DNA of 64,000 nt from the NCBI GenBank assembly GCA_016721015.1, contig JADKJL010000012.1, positions 1 to 64,000 of the forward strand. The letters are read 5' to 3'. Position numbers and translations under genes: made by a program. The notes beneath the pieces are model-generated. The model made no database searches. It was given only the letters and a program-made list of their open reading frames with translations, and was not told the origin of the DNA. This document shows positions 17,563 to 26,951 of the stretch, one piece after another (the stretch's first letter is position 1; every line of letters starts with the position of its first letter). The stretch is from Lysobacterales bacterium (lineage in GTDB: Bacteria; Pseudomonadota; Gammaproteobacteria; Xanthomonadales; Rhodanobacteraceae).

Positions 17563-19077
17563 ATGGCTGCATTGCTTGTCGTCTTTGTGCACGGCTGGAG
17601 CGTCACCAATACCGATACCTACGGCGAGCTGCCGGCGCGGCTGATCTCCGAGGCGGCAAAGGCGGGTGGCCCCAAGCTCGATGTGCAGCACATCCACCTC
17701 GGCCAATACGTGAGTTTTCGCGACGAGGTACGTATCCCGGATATCTCGCGCGCGTTCGACGCGGCGCTCGCTGCGGTGCTCAACGATGCGGGCGCCAATC
17801 GACGTTTTGTCTGCATCACCCATTCGACCGGTGGCCCGGTCGTTCGCGACTGGTTCGATCGCAACTACGTGCAGGCCAAGCGAGCATCGGAATGCCCGAT
17901 GAGTCATCTGATCATGCTGGCTCCGGCCAATTTCGGCTCGGCGCTGGCTCAGCTCGGCAAGTCGCGTCTGGCCGCAATCAAGAGCTGGTTTGATGGGGTA
18001 GAACCGGGCCAGGGCGTGCTCGACTGGCTCGAACTTGGTAGTCCGGAAGCCTGCTTGCTCAACCTTCGCTGGATCAATGACTATCCCAAGCTGAAACTGA
18101 CGGAGGGCACGAACCCACTGTTCCAGTTCGTGCTGAGCGGCGACACGATCGACCGCAAGCTCTACGATTTCGTCAATCCCTATACTGGCGAGATTGGATC
18201 GGATGGCGTGGTTCGCCTTGCCGCAGCAAACCTCAATGCCACCCACATCGTGCTTGAGCAGCCGGCCGTGCAGGAAGGCGAAGCATTACCTTCGGGGCGC
18301 AAGCGCCTGCGCAGCCTGGCCCTCGTTTCAACCAAGCGTGCCGCCAGCACCGCGTTCAAGATCGTCGCAGGCGCCTCCCACTCGGGCGAATCGAAGGGGA
18401 TCATGCGCAGTGTCCACAACGATGGTATTGCCCACGTCACGGTCGATGCGATCCTGCGCTGCCTGCAGATTGCGGATGTCACCGGATACGTGGAACTGTG
18501 CCAGGCATTCACGATGGAAAACGCGGCACGACAGGACATCGGCAGCCGACTCGAAATCGAGAAGGTGCCGGTGCTGCCTGACCGCCAATACATTCACGAT
18601 CCGCGTTCAATGGTGATCTTCCGTTTGATCGATTCGCAGCAACTCGGCACACCGGATGTGAAGGTGCTGTTGACGGCTGGACCGAACAACGATCCGAACC
18701 AGTTGCCCGAGAACTTTCTCGCCGACCGCCAGTTCAACAAGCGCTCGGGAAATCTGACCTTCTTCCTGAATCACGCGGCACTGGCCGGATGCCCGGCAAT
18801 TCCGGGGCTCAAGGCCGACAGCATTGCGCGCCCGGCGCTGATTCCACGGCAGCCGTATGGCTTGCGCATCCAGCCACGCGACGGCGAGGGGTTTGTCGAA
18901 TACTGGGCGGCCGAATTGCATGCCACGGTGCGGGATCTGCTGCCCTTGATCCCGCCGAACGAGACAACGATCATCGACCTTCGCCTGACCCGCGTTGTGC
19001 GCGAAGGCGTGTTCCGGCTGACCAGTCAGCTCAGCCCGCGCAGCTTCAAGAACCCCGATCCAGGGGGAGCCCTGTAG
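17563..19077 (+). CDS. Alpha/beta hydrolase (lipase-like), cytoplasmic
   Basis: The 504-aa protein opens with a hydrolase beta-strand and oxyanion motif (LLVVFVHGWSVTNTDTYG, residues 5-22). The nucleophile elbow is ITHSTGG at about residues 85-91, where the usual first glycine of GxSxG is threonine. A His/Asp triad cannot be assigned with certainty; GASHSGES and HNDGIAHV near residues 270-290 are candidates. The C-terminal 180 residues look like a separate beta-rich domain of unknown function. No signal peptide is seen. The fold suggests an esterase or phospholipase; the substrate is unknown. Confidence 0.7.
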   Translation: MAALLVVFVHGWSVTNTDTYGELPARLISEAAKAGGPKLDVQHIHLGQYVSFRDEVRIPDISRAFDAALAAVLNDAGANRRFVCITHSTGGPVVRDWFDRNYVQAKRASECPMSHLIMLAPANFGSALAQLGKSRLAAIKSWFDGVEPGQGVLDWLELGSPEACLLNLRWINDYPKLKLTEGTNPLFQFVLSGDTIDRKLYDFVNPYTGEIGSDGVVRLAAANLNATHIVLEQPAVQEGEALPSGRKRLRSLALVSTKRAASTAFKIVAGASHSGESKGIMRSVHNDGIAHVTVDAILRCLQIADVTGYVELCQAFTMENAARQDIGSRLEIEKVPVLPDRQYIHDPRSMVIFRLIDSQQLGTPDVKVLLTAGPNNDPNQLPENFLADRQFNKRSGNLTFFLNHAALAGCPAIPGLKADSIARPALIPRQPYGLRIQPRDGEGFVEYWAAELHATVRDLLPLIPPNETTIIDLRLTRVVREGVFRLTSQLSPRSFKNPDPGGAL

Positions 19078-19122
19078 TCCCGCAACTGCCGGAATGCTTG
19101 CTTGAAAATCAGGGAGATGATG

Positions 19123-19563
19123 ATGTCCCCATTCGCCATGAACACGATTTGCACGATCATTCCGTCACTGCGCTATCGCGATGCACCCGCCGCCATCGAC
19201 TGGTTGTGCAAGGCATTCGGATTCAGCCGACATGCGATCCATGCCGACGATGCCGGCGGCATTGCCCATGCCCAGCTCACGTTTGGCAATGGCATGATCA
19301 TGCTCAGTTCGGTGAGCGACAACGAGTGGGGCCGACGCATCGTCCAGCCGGATGAAATCGGCGGTAGGGAAACCCAGTGTGCATGTCTGATTGTCAGTGC
19401 CCCCGATGCCCACTACGCGATGGCCAAAGCGGCCGGCGCAGTGATCGTCGATGACATCAAGGACAACGACTACGGCGGTCGCGGTTACAGTTGCCGAGAT
19501 CCCGAAGGCCATGTCTGGTGGTTTGGCAGCTACGACCCCTGGAAGCCCGACGCAAGCGATTGA
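19123..19563 (+). CDS. VOC superfamily (glyoxalase/bleomycin-resistance-like) protein
   Basis: This 146-aa protein has the paired beta-alpha-beta-beta-beta pattern of VOC proteins (SLRYRDAPAAIDWLCKAFGF near the start, YSCRDPEGHVWWFGSYDPW at the end), similar to PhnB/YdcN-like members. Three in-frame ATGs follow one another; ATG 19123 is 6 nt after AGGGAG and is the best placed. VOC proteins bind a metal and act on or bind small molecules; the substrate cannot be told from sequence. It starts 45 nt after the hydrolase gene and may share its transcript. Confidence 0.85.
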   Translation: MSPFAMNTICTIIPSLRYRDAPAAIDWLCKAFGFSRHAIHADDAGGIAHAQLTFGNGMIMLSSVSDNEWGRRIVQPDEIGGRETQCACLIVSAPDAHYAMAKAAGAVIVDDIKDNDYGGRGYSCRDPEGHVWWFGSYDPWKPDASD

Positions 19564-19593
19564 GCGTGGCATTGCCTGTGCGCAGATTCGTCT

Positions 19594-20055
19594 TCAGTCG
19601 ACAATCGCGATGCATTCGACCTCTACACGCGCATCCAGAGCCAGGCCGCTGCCGGCAAACGCGCTGCGCGCAGGAAACCGGCCATCGAAGTAGCCGCGAT
19701 AGACCGTGTTGAATGCAGGCCATTCCTTGATATCGGCCAGCATCACCGTGCATTTGACGATGTCGTCCATCGAATGTCCGTGCTCGGCGAGGAGATCCTT
19801 GATGTTCTGCATGGCCTGTCTGGATTCGGTTTCGATGCCGCCTTCGACCAGCTTGCCGGACTTTGGATCGGTACCGATCTGACCGGACAAATACAGCGTG
19901 TGATCGACCTGCACGGCCTGCGAGAATGGATAGTTTGCCGCCCTCGCCTTTTCCGAATTGATGAACTCGACCTTCGGCTTGCCCACTGCTTGCGCAAGCA
20001 CGGGGATCAGCAGCGCGGTGGCAATCAGAATCCCCATTGGCAACAACTTGTTCAT
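19594..20055 (-). CDS. RidA-family protein with signal peptide
   Basis: This 153-aa protein carries an N-terminal signal peptide (MNKLLPMGILIATALLIPVLAQA), so it is an exported member of the normally cytosolic RidA/YER057c/UK114 family. RidA enzymes hydrolyse reactive enamines and imines. Family motifs visible are FSQAVQVDHTLYLSGQIG, SMDDIVKCTVMLADIKEWPAFN and RSAFAGSGLALDARVEVECIAI; the arginine of the last motif usually binds the substrate carboxylate. ATG 20055 is preceded by AGGAG. The convergent VOC gene ends 30 bp away. Confidence 0.9.
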   Translation of the reverse strand: MNKLLPMGILIATALLIPVLAQAVGKPKVEFINSEKARAANYPFSQAVQVDHTLYLSGQIGTDPKSGKLVEGGIETESRQAMQNIKDLLAEHGHSMDDIVKCTVMLADIKEWPAFNTVYRGYFDGRFPARSAFAGSGLALDARVEVECIAIVD

Positions 20056-20126
20056 GCTGAACTCCTGCGTTTGTTGAAAGCCATCAGCGATGGCGTCATG
20101 CAGCAATGTTTACTGCGCGAACTCGA

Positions 20127-23100
20127 TCAGAATTTTGCCGGCGACGGCAGTTCGTTTCCTTGATCCGGGCTTTTGCCAGAGCCTTGCCCACCCGGATCGA
20201 TAGCCGCCAAACCGTGAAGGTGAACATCGCGCTGCGGAAACGGGATCTCGATTCCAGCCTTGTTGAAGGCATCGAGCACGGCGACATGCAGACTGTGAAG
20301 GGTCGGCAGGCGCTGTTCGATGCGACCGACAAACACACGCAACTCCAGATTGAGCGAACTGTCGCCGAAGCCAAGAAACAGCACCACCGGCGCGGGCGAT
20401 TCGAGAACCTGTTCATTGGCCCTGGCAATATCGAGCATGGCCTTCTGCGCGAGCGCCACATCGCTGCCGTAGCCAATGCCGACCTTGACCACCAGGCGCG
20501 TGACCGGATTGGTCAGTGACCAGTTCTTCACCGAACGCGTAATGAAGGCCTTGTTTGGCACCAACACTTCGAAATTGTCCGGATCCGTGATCGTGATAGC
20601 GCGAATCTGGATACGCGTCACGGTACCGACCGTGTCATCGATCGTGATCAGGTCGCCGACTCGCACCGGTCGTTCAAACAGGATGATGATGCCGGAAACA
20701 AAATTGGCCACGATCTCCTGCAAGCCGAAGCCGAGACCAACACCCAACGCGGCAATGATCCATTGCAGTTTCGACCAGTCCGCGCCGATGTGGCTGAAGG
20801 CGAGCACGAGGCCCACGGCCAGGATCAGGTAGCGCGTTATGCTGACATAGGCATAGCGCGAGCCGGAATCGATTTCGAAGCGATGCAACACGACCACTTC
20901 GAGGAATCCCGGCAGATTGCGCGCTGCGATCACGGTCAGACCGAGCAAGGCCACAGCCAGCAAAACGTTGCCGAGGGTGACCGCGGTCACGACCTGGCCG
21001 GCCGAAGTGGTGCCAACGCTCGACCACAAGACAATGTCGTTGAAGATGCCGAGCGCCGGGATCAATCCACTCCAGATCTTCCAAAGCAGGATGGCGAGCA
21101 GGACAAAACTGGTTGCCAGCAGAATCCCCCGCGTCTGCTGACTGACCGTCACCACATCGATTTCGGGCTCATCGGGGACCACTGGCGAACCTTCGCCGGC
21201 GCTGTCGAGACTGGCACCGGCGCGTTCTTCCTCGCGTCGTTTTGCGCGGCGCGCTTCGGCCTGCTTGTAGGCTGCCCGCCGCCCCGCAACCAGGACGCCG
21301 CGCATCGCGATCTGGAAAACAATGACGATGAGAAGCACTACCCAAGCAGAGGTAATGAGACGCCCCTGCAGCTCGATCGCGCTGACCGTATAGCCGACCA
21401 TGGCAACGCCAGCCAGCAGCAGGGGGTCAGCACGAGTACGCCAAACCAGACCAGGCGGGTTCGCCAAACCAGCCCGTGCCGGTCAAGACTTTCCGTCATC
21501 GCACCGCCAGTCGGTCGAAACACGCGATAACTGAAAACGGCGAGGGCGATCGAGATGATCAACAAGCCCAGTCGGCCAATGCCTTCGGCATACATCGGGT
21601 CGTCACTGACGTGGGCGACGCCGCTGAGCCAGACCGCCGGAATCAATGCCAGACTCAATCCCCACAACGCAAGTCCGAGGCGCTGCACCGACACTCCCGG
21701 CCAATGGAAGTGACTCGCGAACAATCCGCAGTGCCGACACATGTTGCGAAACAGATCGAGGATGAACAAGACAATTCCAATGTTGAAAAATCCTTGGCCC
21801 ACGGCACTGGACACAGACCCCGGGCTGGCCGGCTCAATCAACATTTGCGCGAGTACCGCGAATGCGAGCGGAATCGGCAATGCGAGCAGGATCGTCACCA
21901 GCAACGCATACAAGGTCAACCCGAACCGATCGGCACGCGTTCCAACGGGTTTGGCGAATTGCGCGAGCTTCGCCAACAATCGCTTGCGCAGTCCGAACAA
22001 GATCAGGATCAAGCTCGAACAAGCGAGATACATCCATGGATTTGCGTTCCAGGACTCGCGCACGGCAGGAAGCAAGGCGGCACGATTCTTCTGCGCGAAA
22101 ATGCTGCCGATTCCCGCCACGATCTGCTTGCCCCAATCGCTGTTGATTGGCGCGGCACTTGGCAGCCAGAGCAGCCGTTGATCCAGCATCAGGCGCAACT
22201 GCGCACTGCGTTCGCGCAACTCGGTTTCCAGCTGGTTGAGCTCATCCAGCGCTTCAACCTGCCGACCCTGGATGAGATTCAAATCCTGCAACGCACTGCG
22301 TCGATCTTTCAGCAATGACGAAACGATTGCACGCTCATCAGCGCCCGCGCTGTCGCCGAGCTGGCTCATCAGCTGATCGACTGCGGTGGATCCGGTACCT
22401 GCGGCAGAAAGCTTCTGTTCGCTGCGAAAGCGCTCGACGCGCACGTCAACGATGGTGTCCTGGCGCTTTGCAATGCGGCGGCTCAATCCCGCCGCAGCCG
22501 GAAGCTTCTTGCCGACTTCGCGCAGCAATCGTCCATACTCCTCGCCGATGCGACCGAATGCGAGGATCTGTTCGGCGTTCTTGCGCAAGGCCGACACCTC
22601 CTCCAGCTGGCCATGCAGACGATCCTTGGTCGACCACAATTTGCGCAGCTCATTGGAAATGCCGAACATCGCTTCACGCAGCGATTCGGTCTCGGTGGCC
22701 AGCGATCGCATTGGCTCCGGCTTGCCATCCAGGCTCATGACGACCCGCCTGGCCCGATCCAGCTTGTCATGCACCTCTTCCTGCTCACGCGCATCCATGC
22801 CCCGACCGAGAGCGGATATTTCGGCCTGGGTCTGATCAAGCTCACCAGCGAGCACACCCAGTTGTGCCGTCGCGATGGCTTCGCGCGTCGGCAGGCTGAG
22901 GATTTCCTGTTCGTTCCGTTCGATTCGCGCGGAAAGATCCTGACGCACGGCATCGTTCTTGATCTGGCTGGAGTCGAGCAGCAGTTGGGACGCATCGACC
23001 GGAAGCACTTCGCTGCGACTTTCCAGCTGCGCCCTCAGATCCGCCAGCTCCGAGCGTGCATCGATCTGGCGTGTCGTCATCGTCCGCCGCGATTCTTCCA

Positions 23101-23618
23101 GCTCGCGCCGGTGCGCGCAGGGTCACCAGTCGGATCTGCAAGGCCGCCATGCGCAACGGCGCCTCGGCCAGATCAATCTTTATCGGTTTGGGTTGAACAT
23201 CGCCTGCGCGAGGATCATGTTGTTCAGCCAACTTGACCTGCAAGTCGGCGATCTCTTCGGGCGCATTCTTGAGTGATTCGGCATATTCCGCAGCGAGCTT
23301 TCGGGCGCTCTCGGCGCTTTCCAGTCGGGCCAAGGCCGACTGCAGGTTCTCCAGGGTCAGTTGCTTGTCGGCAACAATGACATCGGTGCGTGTCTGCAGC
23401 GCTTCGATGCGCTCGCGAATCTCGTCCGCACCGATGCGGATTGGCGAGTTTGGACGATCAGGCGTTGCCGCGATCACCGATGCGGAAAACACCAGCAGCC
23501 CCAGCAGCAGGCGAGTACCACGGCAGCGGGCAGTCTGAAAATTCCGTGCAATCAAAACATTGCCCTGCTGTCTGCGAGTCGAATGACGATTATGGGCGCT
23601 GCCAACAGGCAAGACCAT
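20127..23618 (-). pseudogene. MscK/MscS-family mechanosensitive channel, two frameshifts
   Basis: Three consecutive frames together encode one protein of about 1160 aa. First is an exported N-terminus with long coiled coil (23618 to about 23110), then more coiled coil and seven or so membrane helices (to about 21430), then the MscS pore and beta domain (GVGLGFGLQEIVANFVSGIIILFERPVRVGD, continuing to the end). Coiled coil plus many helices plus the MscS domain is the layout of MscK. The first break behaves as one extra base near 23112. The second behaves as one base missing from a run of five C (coding strand) near 21428. Either the gene is dead or the assembly has indel errors; the MscS domain itself is intact. 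Confidence 0.85.
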
Positions 23619-23950
23619 GCCGTGACATAGCCAGGCCTGGACTCGTGCTCACACCAAAGGCCAGCCATTGTGGATTGAACCCGCCACCCGAGACGGCAGC
23701 TGACTCGTTCATCCTGCTTTGTCCGAATGAGTCGCGCACCTTGGTAACAATCGAACCTGCGCGTCAGGGCAAACGCAGGTGACATGGTTGAAATCAAATC
23801 CGTTGACTTGGCCCTGATCTTGCTACGTAGTGTCGGCGGCGCGAAGACTACGCAAAGCAGGACCACCGAACCAGAATCCTGAACGTGAATCCAAAGCCGA
23901 ATTCCCCGTCGAGATGACGGAAACTGTTGCTCCATCCATTGAGGTACTTC

Positions 23951-24295
23951 ATGTCCATCAAGATCCGTCTCCGTGTTTCCCTTGTCTGCGCTGCCCTGAG
24001 CATCGCCGCGATTCAAGTTCAAGCCGCCGATGAATGGCATTTCGTCGTCAGCAACAAGACCAGTTCCAAGATCGTCAAGCTTCAGGTATCCGAGAACAAG
24101 TCCGAATGGGGCGATTTCGATGTCGGCAGCGGAATCGCCGCTGGCAGCACCGAGACAATGGTCTGGGATCACAGCACGGACAATGAAGGTTGCGAACAGT
24201 GGATGCGGGCGAAATTTGCCGATGGCAGCACCAGCGAGGCCAGCAAGCAGGATTTCTGCCAGGATCTCGACGACCCGATCGAGTTCAGCGAATAA
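23951..24295 (+). CDS. Small secreted protein of unknown function
   Basis: The 114-aa product has a clear signal peptide (MSIKIRLRVSLVCAALSIAAIQVQAADE). The mature part is acidic (SENKSEWGDFDVGSGIAAGS) and has two cysteines (EGCEQWM, DFCQDLDD) that could form a disulfide. ATG 23951 follows GAGGTACTTC; an in-frame start 8 codons earlier would spoil the signal peptide. I do not recognise a family. Confidence 0.75.
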   Translation: MSIKIRLRVSLVCAALSIAAIQVQAADEWHFVVSNKTSSKIVKLQVSENKSEWGDFDVGSGIAAGSTETMVWDHSTDNEGCEQWMRAKFADGSTSEASKQDFCQDLDDPIEFSE

Positions 24296-24440
24296 GCATT
24301 CACCGACGAGTCCCTGGACGATTGCGACCCATCGCCCGGTCAGGGACTCCTTTCGCAAGCACGGATTCCGGCTTCGACCTTCGAGCATAGTGCGGCGGCC
24401 AAAACTCTGCGACCATTCCTGGCCCTGATCGAGGCATCCG

Positions 24441-24793
24441 ATGGACATCAGCAAACTCGACCGCGTCGTCGCCGAAGCACGACGCAGCGCTGCCCAGCGC
24501 GAAACCGGTTATCGCGAACGCGCGCTAAAGATGTATCCGTGGATCTGCGGCCGCTGCGCTGTGAGTTCACTCGCGCCAATTTGCAGGAGCTGACCGTGCA
24601 TCATCGAAATCACGATCACGATTTCAATCCGGCTGACGGCAGCAACTGGGAGCTGCTCTGCGTCTATTGCCACGACAACGAGCACTCGCGCTACATCGAC
24701 CACACCGGTGGCAGCGCTTCCTCAGCCGAAGACAAGACCGCCGCAGCAAAGAGCAATCCATTCGCAGGGCTGAAGGATTTGCTAAAGCGTTGA
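24441..24793 (+). pseudogene. YajD-like HNH nuclease, single-base frameshift
   Basis: The first frame reads MDISKLDRVVAEA, then TGYRERALKMYPWICGRC, then shifts. The second frame continues CEFTRANLQELTVHHRNHDHDFNPADGSNWELLCVYCHDNEHSRY to a stop at 24793. Together they match E. coli YajD along its whole length, with both CxxC pairs and the HH...N...H nuclease core. The shift corresponds to one base missing near 24555, within the codons following CGRC. With the base restored the protein would be about 117 aa. It may be an assembly error rather than a true loss. Confidence 0.82.
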
Positions 24794-24886
24794 ATTTGCG
24801 ATCAAGCCTGATCAGGGGACAGACTATTTGTCGTGGCAGGTGAAGAGCATCGCGACTGAAGTCGCTCCCACAACTCTCGCTTTTCC

Positions 24887-24935
24887 CACTCCCCGCTCCC
24901 CACTCCCCACTCCCCACTCCCCACTCCCCACTCCC
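24887..24935. repeat. Seven tandem copies of a CACTCCC heptamer
   Basis: 49 bases consist of seven 7-bp units CACTCCC, the second being CGCTCCC. It lies between the stop of the yajD-like gene and the convergent endonuclease-like gene, ending just 3 bp before the latter's stop. The strongly strand-biased C/T content suggests replication-slippage origin. Confidence 0.9.
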
Positions 24936-24938
24936 GCT

Positions 24939-25832
24939 TCACTGAATGCTGATCGACACCGGGCAGTGGTCGGACGGATGCTGATCCTCGGCGACGCCGT
25001 AGGTGAATTCGGTGAACGATCCTTGCACGAAGCGTTTCGCCGCGCCGGGATCGAGCACGATGTGATCGATGAAGTCCGGATAGCGCTGCACGCACGTCGC
25101 CGCTTTGCCTTCGGCCGCATCCAGCAACGGCGCCGCTTCGTTCAAGCGCTTCCAGACCGCGTCGTCGGCCAGCGCCAGCCGCCGGTTCCAGTCGCCGAGC
25201 ATCACGAACGGCATGCCCTGCGCTTGGCGTGCGGAAATCCAGCGCTGCAGTACCGGCACCTGGTCGAACAGCACCGGGCATGGTTTCTTTTCGTCGCCTG
25301 CCGAGCAGCCACTCTTCAAATGCAGGGCGAGCAGGCGCAGCGGCTCCTGCCCGTTGATGGTGATGTCGACGCCCCAGCGCAGATCAGGATTGCCGATCGC
25401 CAATTCGCTCAAATCCGGATTGCGCGTGAAATCTACGCCCTTGCGAATCGCGAAGCCGACCTTCTGGTCGCGGATGGTCGGACCATCGGTGGCGTCACGG
25501 CCACAGAATCCGTGGCGGCCACTCGATGGTCGCTGCGAGATGACGATCACATAGCGATCGGGCGGGAACACGCGTGCGGCGGCGGCGGCGTTCTCGACTT
25601 CCTCGAAGGCGATCACGTCGGCACCCAACTGCTCCGCATAGGTGCGCAATGCGGCGTAGTCGGCTTCGCTGCGCGCGCGGCAGCCAAGACCGTCGGACTC
25701 AGCCAGATGTTCAAGGTTCCAGCTGGCGATCCGCAGCGGATGTGATGCCGCCGAGTCGCGGGTCGGTTGCGGCGCGCAGCCGGCGAATGCCAGGACCAGG
25801 GCGACGGCGACCCCGACGATCAATCGATTCAT
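24939..25832 (-). CDS. Endonuclease/exonuclease/phosphatase-fold lipoprotein
   Basis: The 297-aa product starts MNRLIVGVAVALVLAFAGCAPQ with lipobox FAGC at residues 16-19, so it is probably a lipoprotein. The metal-dependent hydrolase core is visible: RIASWNLEHL near residue 35, DVIAFEEVEN, LLALHLKSGC, MLGDWNRRL and DQHPSDHCPVSISI. These are the catalytic Asn, Glu, His and Asp-His motifs of the family. The substrate could be nucleic acid or a phosphorylated small molecule. An ORF extending 86 codons upstream overlaps the yebC stop region and is not supported. The heptamer repeat abuts its 3' end. Confidence 0.86.
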   Translation of the reverse strand: MNRLIVGVAVALVLAFAGCAPQPTRDSAASHPLRIASWNLEHLAESDGLGCRARSEADYAALRTYAEQLGADVIAFEEVENAAAAARVFPPDRYVIVISQRPSSGRHGFCGRDATDGPTIRDQKVGFAIRKGVDFTRNPDLSELAIGNPDLRWGVDITINGQEPLRLLALHLKSGCSAGDEKKPCPVLFDQVPVLQRWISARQAQGMPFVMLGDWNRRLALADDAVWKRLNEAAPLLDAAEGKAATCVQRYPDFIDHIVLDPGAAKRFVQGSFTEFTYGVAEDQHPSDHCPVSISIQ

Positions 25833-25879
25833 CTTGCGGCCTTGAGTCCCGTCTAGTTTCGACACCAGCACTGCGCAAC

Positions 25880-26602
25880 TCACGTCGGATCCGGAAGCGC
25901 GGCGTTGTGGTAGACATCCTGCACATCGTCGAGCTCGTCGAGCCAATCGAAAAGATCGTGCAAGGCCTCGGCGTCGTCTCCGGCGACCGCGACCCGATTG
26001 GCCGGACGCATCACGACATCGTCGCTTAGCGACGCGAAGCCCGCACCGATCAGGGCCGCCTTGACCGACTCGAAGCTTTCCGGCGCGCACAGCACGGTGC
26101 TCTTGCCGTTTTCGCTGACGATGTCGTCGGCACCGGCTTCGAGGGCAGCTTCGAGTACTTTCTCTTCGGCCTCGGCGGTCTTCGTATCGAAGACGATTTC
26201 ACCCACACGCGCAAACTGGAAAGCGACCGAACCGCTGGTACCCAGATTGCCACCATGCTTGGCCAACGCGTGACGCACATCGGCCACCGTGCGCACGGAA
26301 TTGTCGGTCATCGTATCAATGATCAAGGCCACGCCACCGGGGCCGTAGCCTTCGTAGCGCAGCTCTTCCATGTTGTCCGCTCCGTCCGCGCCAGAGCCGC
26401 GCTTGACTGCGCGCTCGATCGTGTCCTTGGTCATGTTCGCCGAGAGCGCCTTGTCGATGCCCAGGCGCAAGCGCGCATTGCTCGCCGGATCGCCGCCGTT
26501 GCGCGCGGCAATGGTGATCTCGCGAATCAGCTTGGTGAAAATCTTGCCGCGGCGCGCGTCTTCGGCGTTCTTGCGACCTTCGATGCTCGGGCCTCTGCCC
26601 AT
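25880..26602 (-). CDS. yebC: YebC/PmpR family probable transcriptional regulator
   Basis: This 240-aa protein matches the family in length and shows its signatures: the KxAxDARRGKIFTKLIREI region, GGDPASNARLRLGIDKA, TIERAVKRGSG, and YEGYGPGGVALIIDTMTDNSVRT. Family members are described as DNA-binding regulators, and some act at the ribosome on proline-rich stalls. There is no ruvC operon here as in many other genomes. It sits upstream of the MITE-like repeat at 26634. Confidence 0.95.
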   Translation of the reverse strand: MGRGPSIEGRKNAEDARRGKIFTKLIREITIAARNGGDPASNARLRLGIDKALSANMTKDTIERAVKRGSGADGADNMEELRYEGYGPGGVALIIDTMTDNSVRTVADVRHALAKHGGNLGTSGSVAFQFARVGEIVFDTKTAEAEEKVLEAALEAGADDIVSENGKSTVLCAPESFESVKAALIGAGFASLSDDVVMRPANRVAVAGDDAEALHDLFDWLDELDDVQDVYHNAALPDPT

Positions 26603-26633
26603 GGGAATACCTGCAACGTTTGGATGGAGAAAT

Positions 26634-26798
26634 TAGCCCGGACTATTCATGAATACGCGCGATGATCGCGAAGGACCTTGGATTCACACGGCATTTCGCG
26701 ATCGAGGTGATAGCGGACCCTATCGCCGAGCGAGTGAAATGTCGTGTGGATTCAAGGGACAAGCGAGGGCGTGTGTTTTTCATGAATAGTCCGGGCTA
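26634..26798. repeat. 165-bp MITE-like element with 20-bp perfect terminal inverted repeats
   Basis: The ends are TAGCCCGGACTATTCATGAA (26634-26653) and its exact inverse complement (26779-26798). Inside, 26677-26697 and 26735-26755 form a second pair of arms with 3 mismatches in 21. A third small stem (GATAG...CTATC) sits in the centre. No coding capacity is present. Size and structure suggest a non-autonomous transposable element; no clear target duplication is visible. Confidence 0.85.
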
Positions 26799-26838
26799 GG
26801 GGGCCGGCGCGGACAAACACACCGGGGCGCGAATTCTA

Positions 26839-26899
26839 GCAGCCTGTCGGGCTTTGCCGGTTGCGGCGATTCGCCGACCAGCCGGGTAAAGTCCGACAG
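26839..26899. repeat. Short relic of a second inverted-repeat element family
   Basis: The left arm GCAGCCTGTCGGGCTTT (26839-26855) and right arm AAAGTCCGACAG (26888-26899) match the ends of the longer element at 32988-33149. The interior is only about 30 bp, so this is a deletion derivative or a short variant. Confidence 0.75.
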
Positions 26900-26951
26900 A
26901 CGGCTGGCCCGACATTCGGCATCATGATCGCTTGATCCGGAGGGAAAAAAG

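Larger units (their letters stand above)
26603..26951. other. Divergent intergenic region carrying two inverted-repeat elements
   Basis: This 349-bp region lies between yebC and the PhzF-like gene. It holds a 165-bp MITE-like element (26634-26798) and a short relic with IR arms (26839-26899). The ribosome binding site GGAGGG of the PhzF-like gene is at about 26939. Confidence 0.7.

Noticed and set aside
17362..18246. Long minus-strand open frame opposite the hydrolase gene
   Set aside because: It is the antisense shadow of the 17563-19077 coding frame and shows no family similarity or signal.
24887..24935. CRISPR-like repeat array
   Set aside because: The units are 7 bp with no spacers, so this is a simple tandem repeat.
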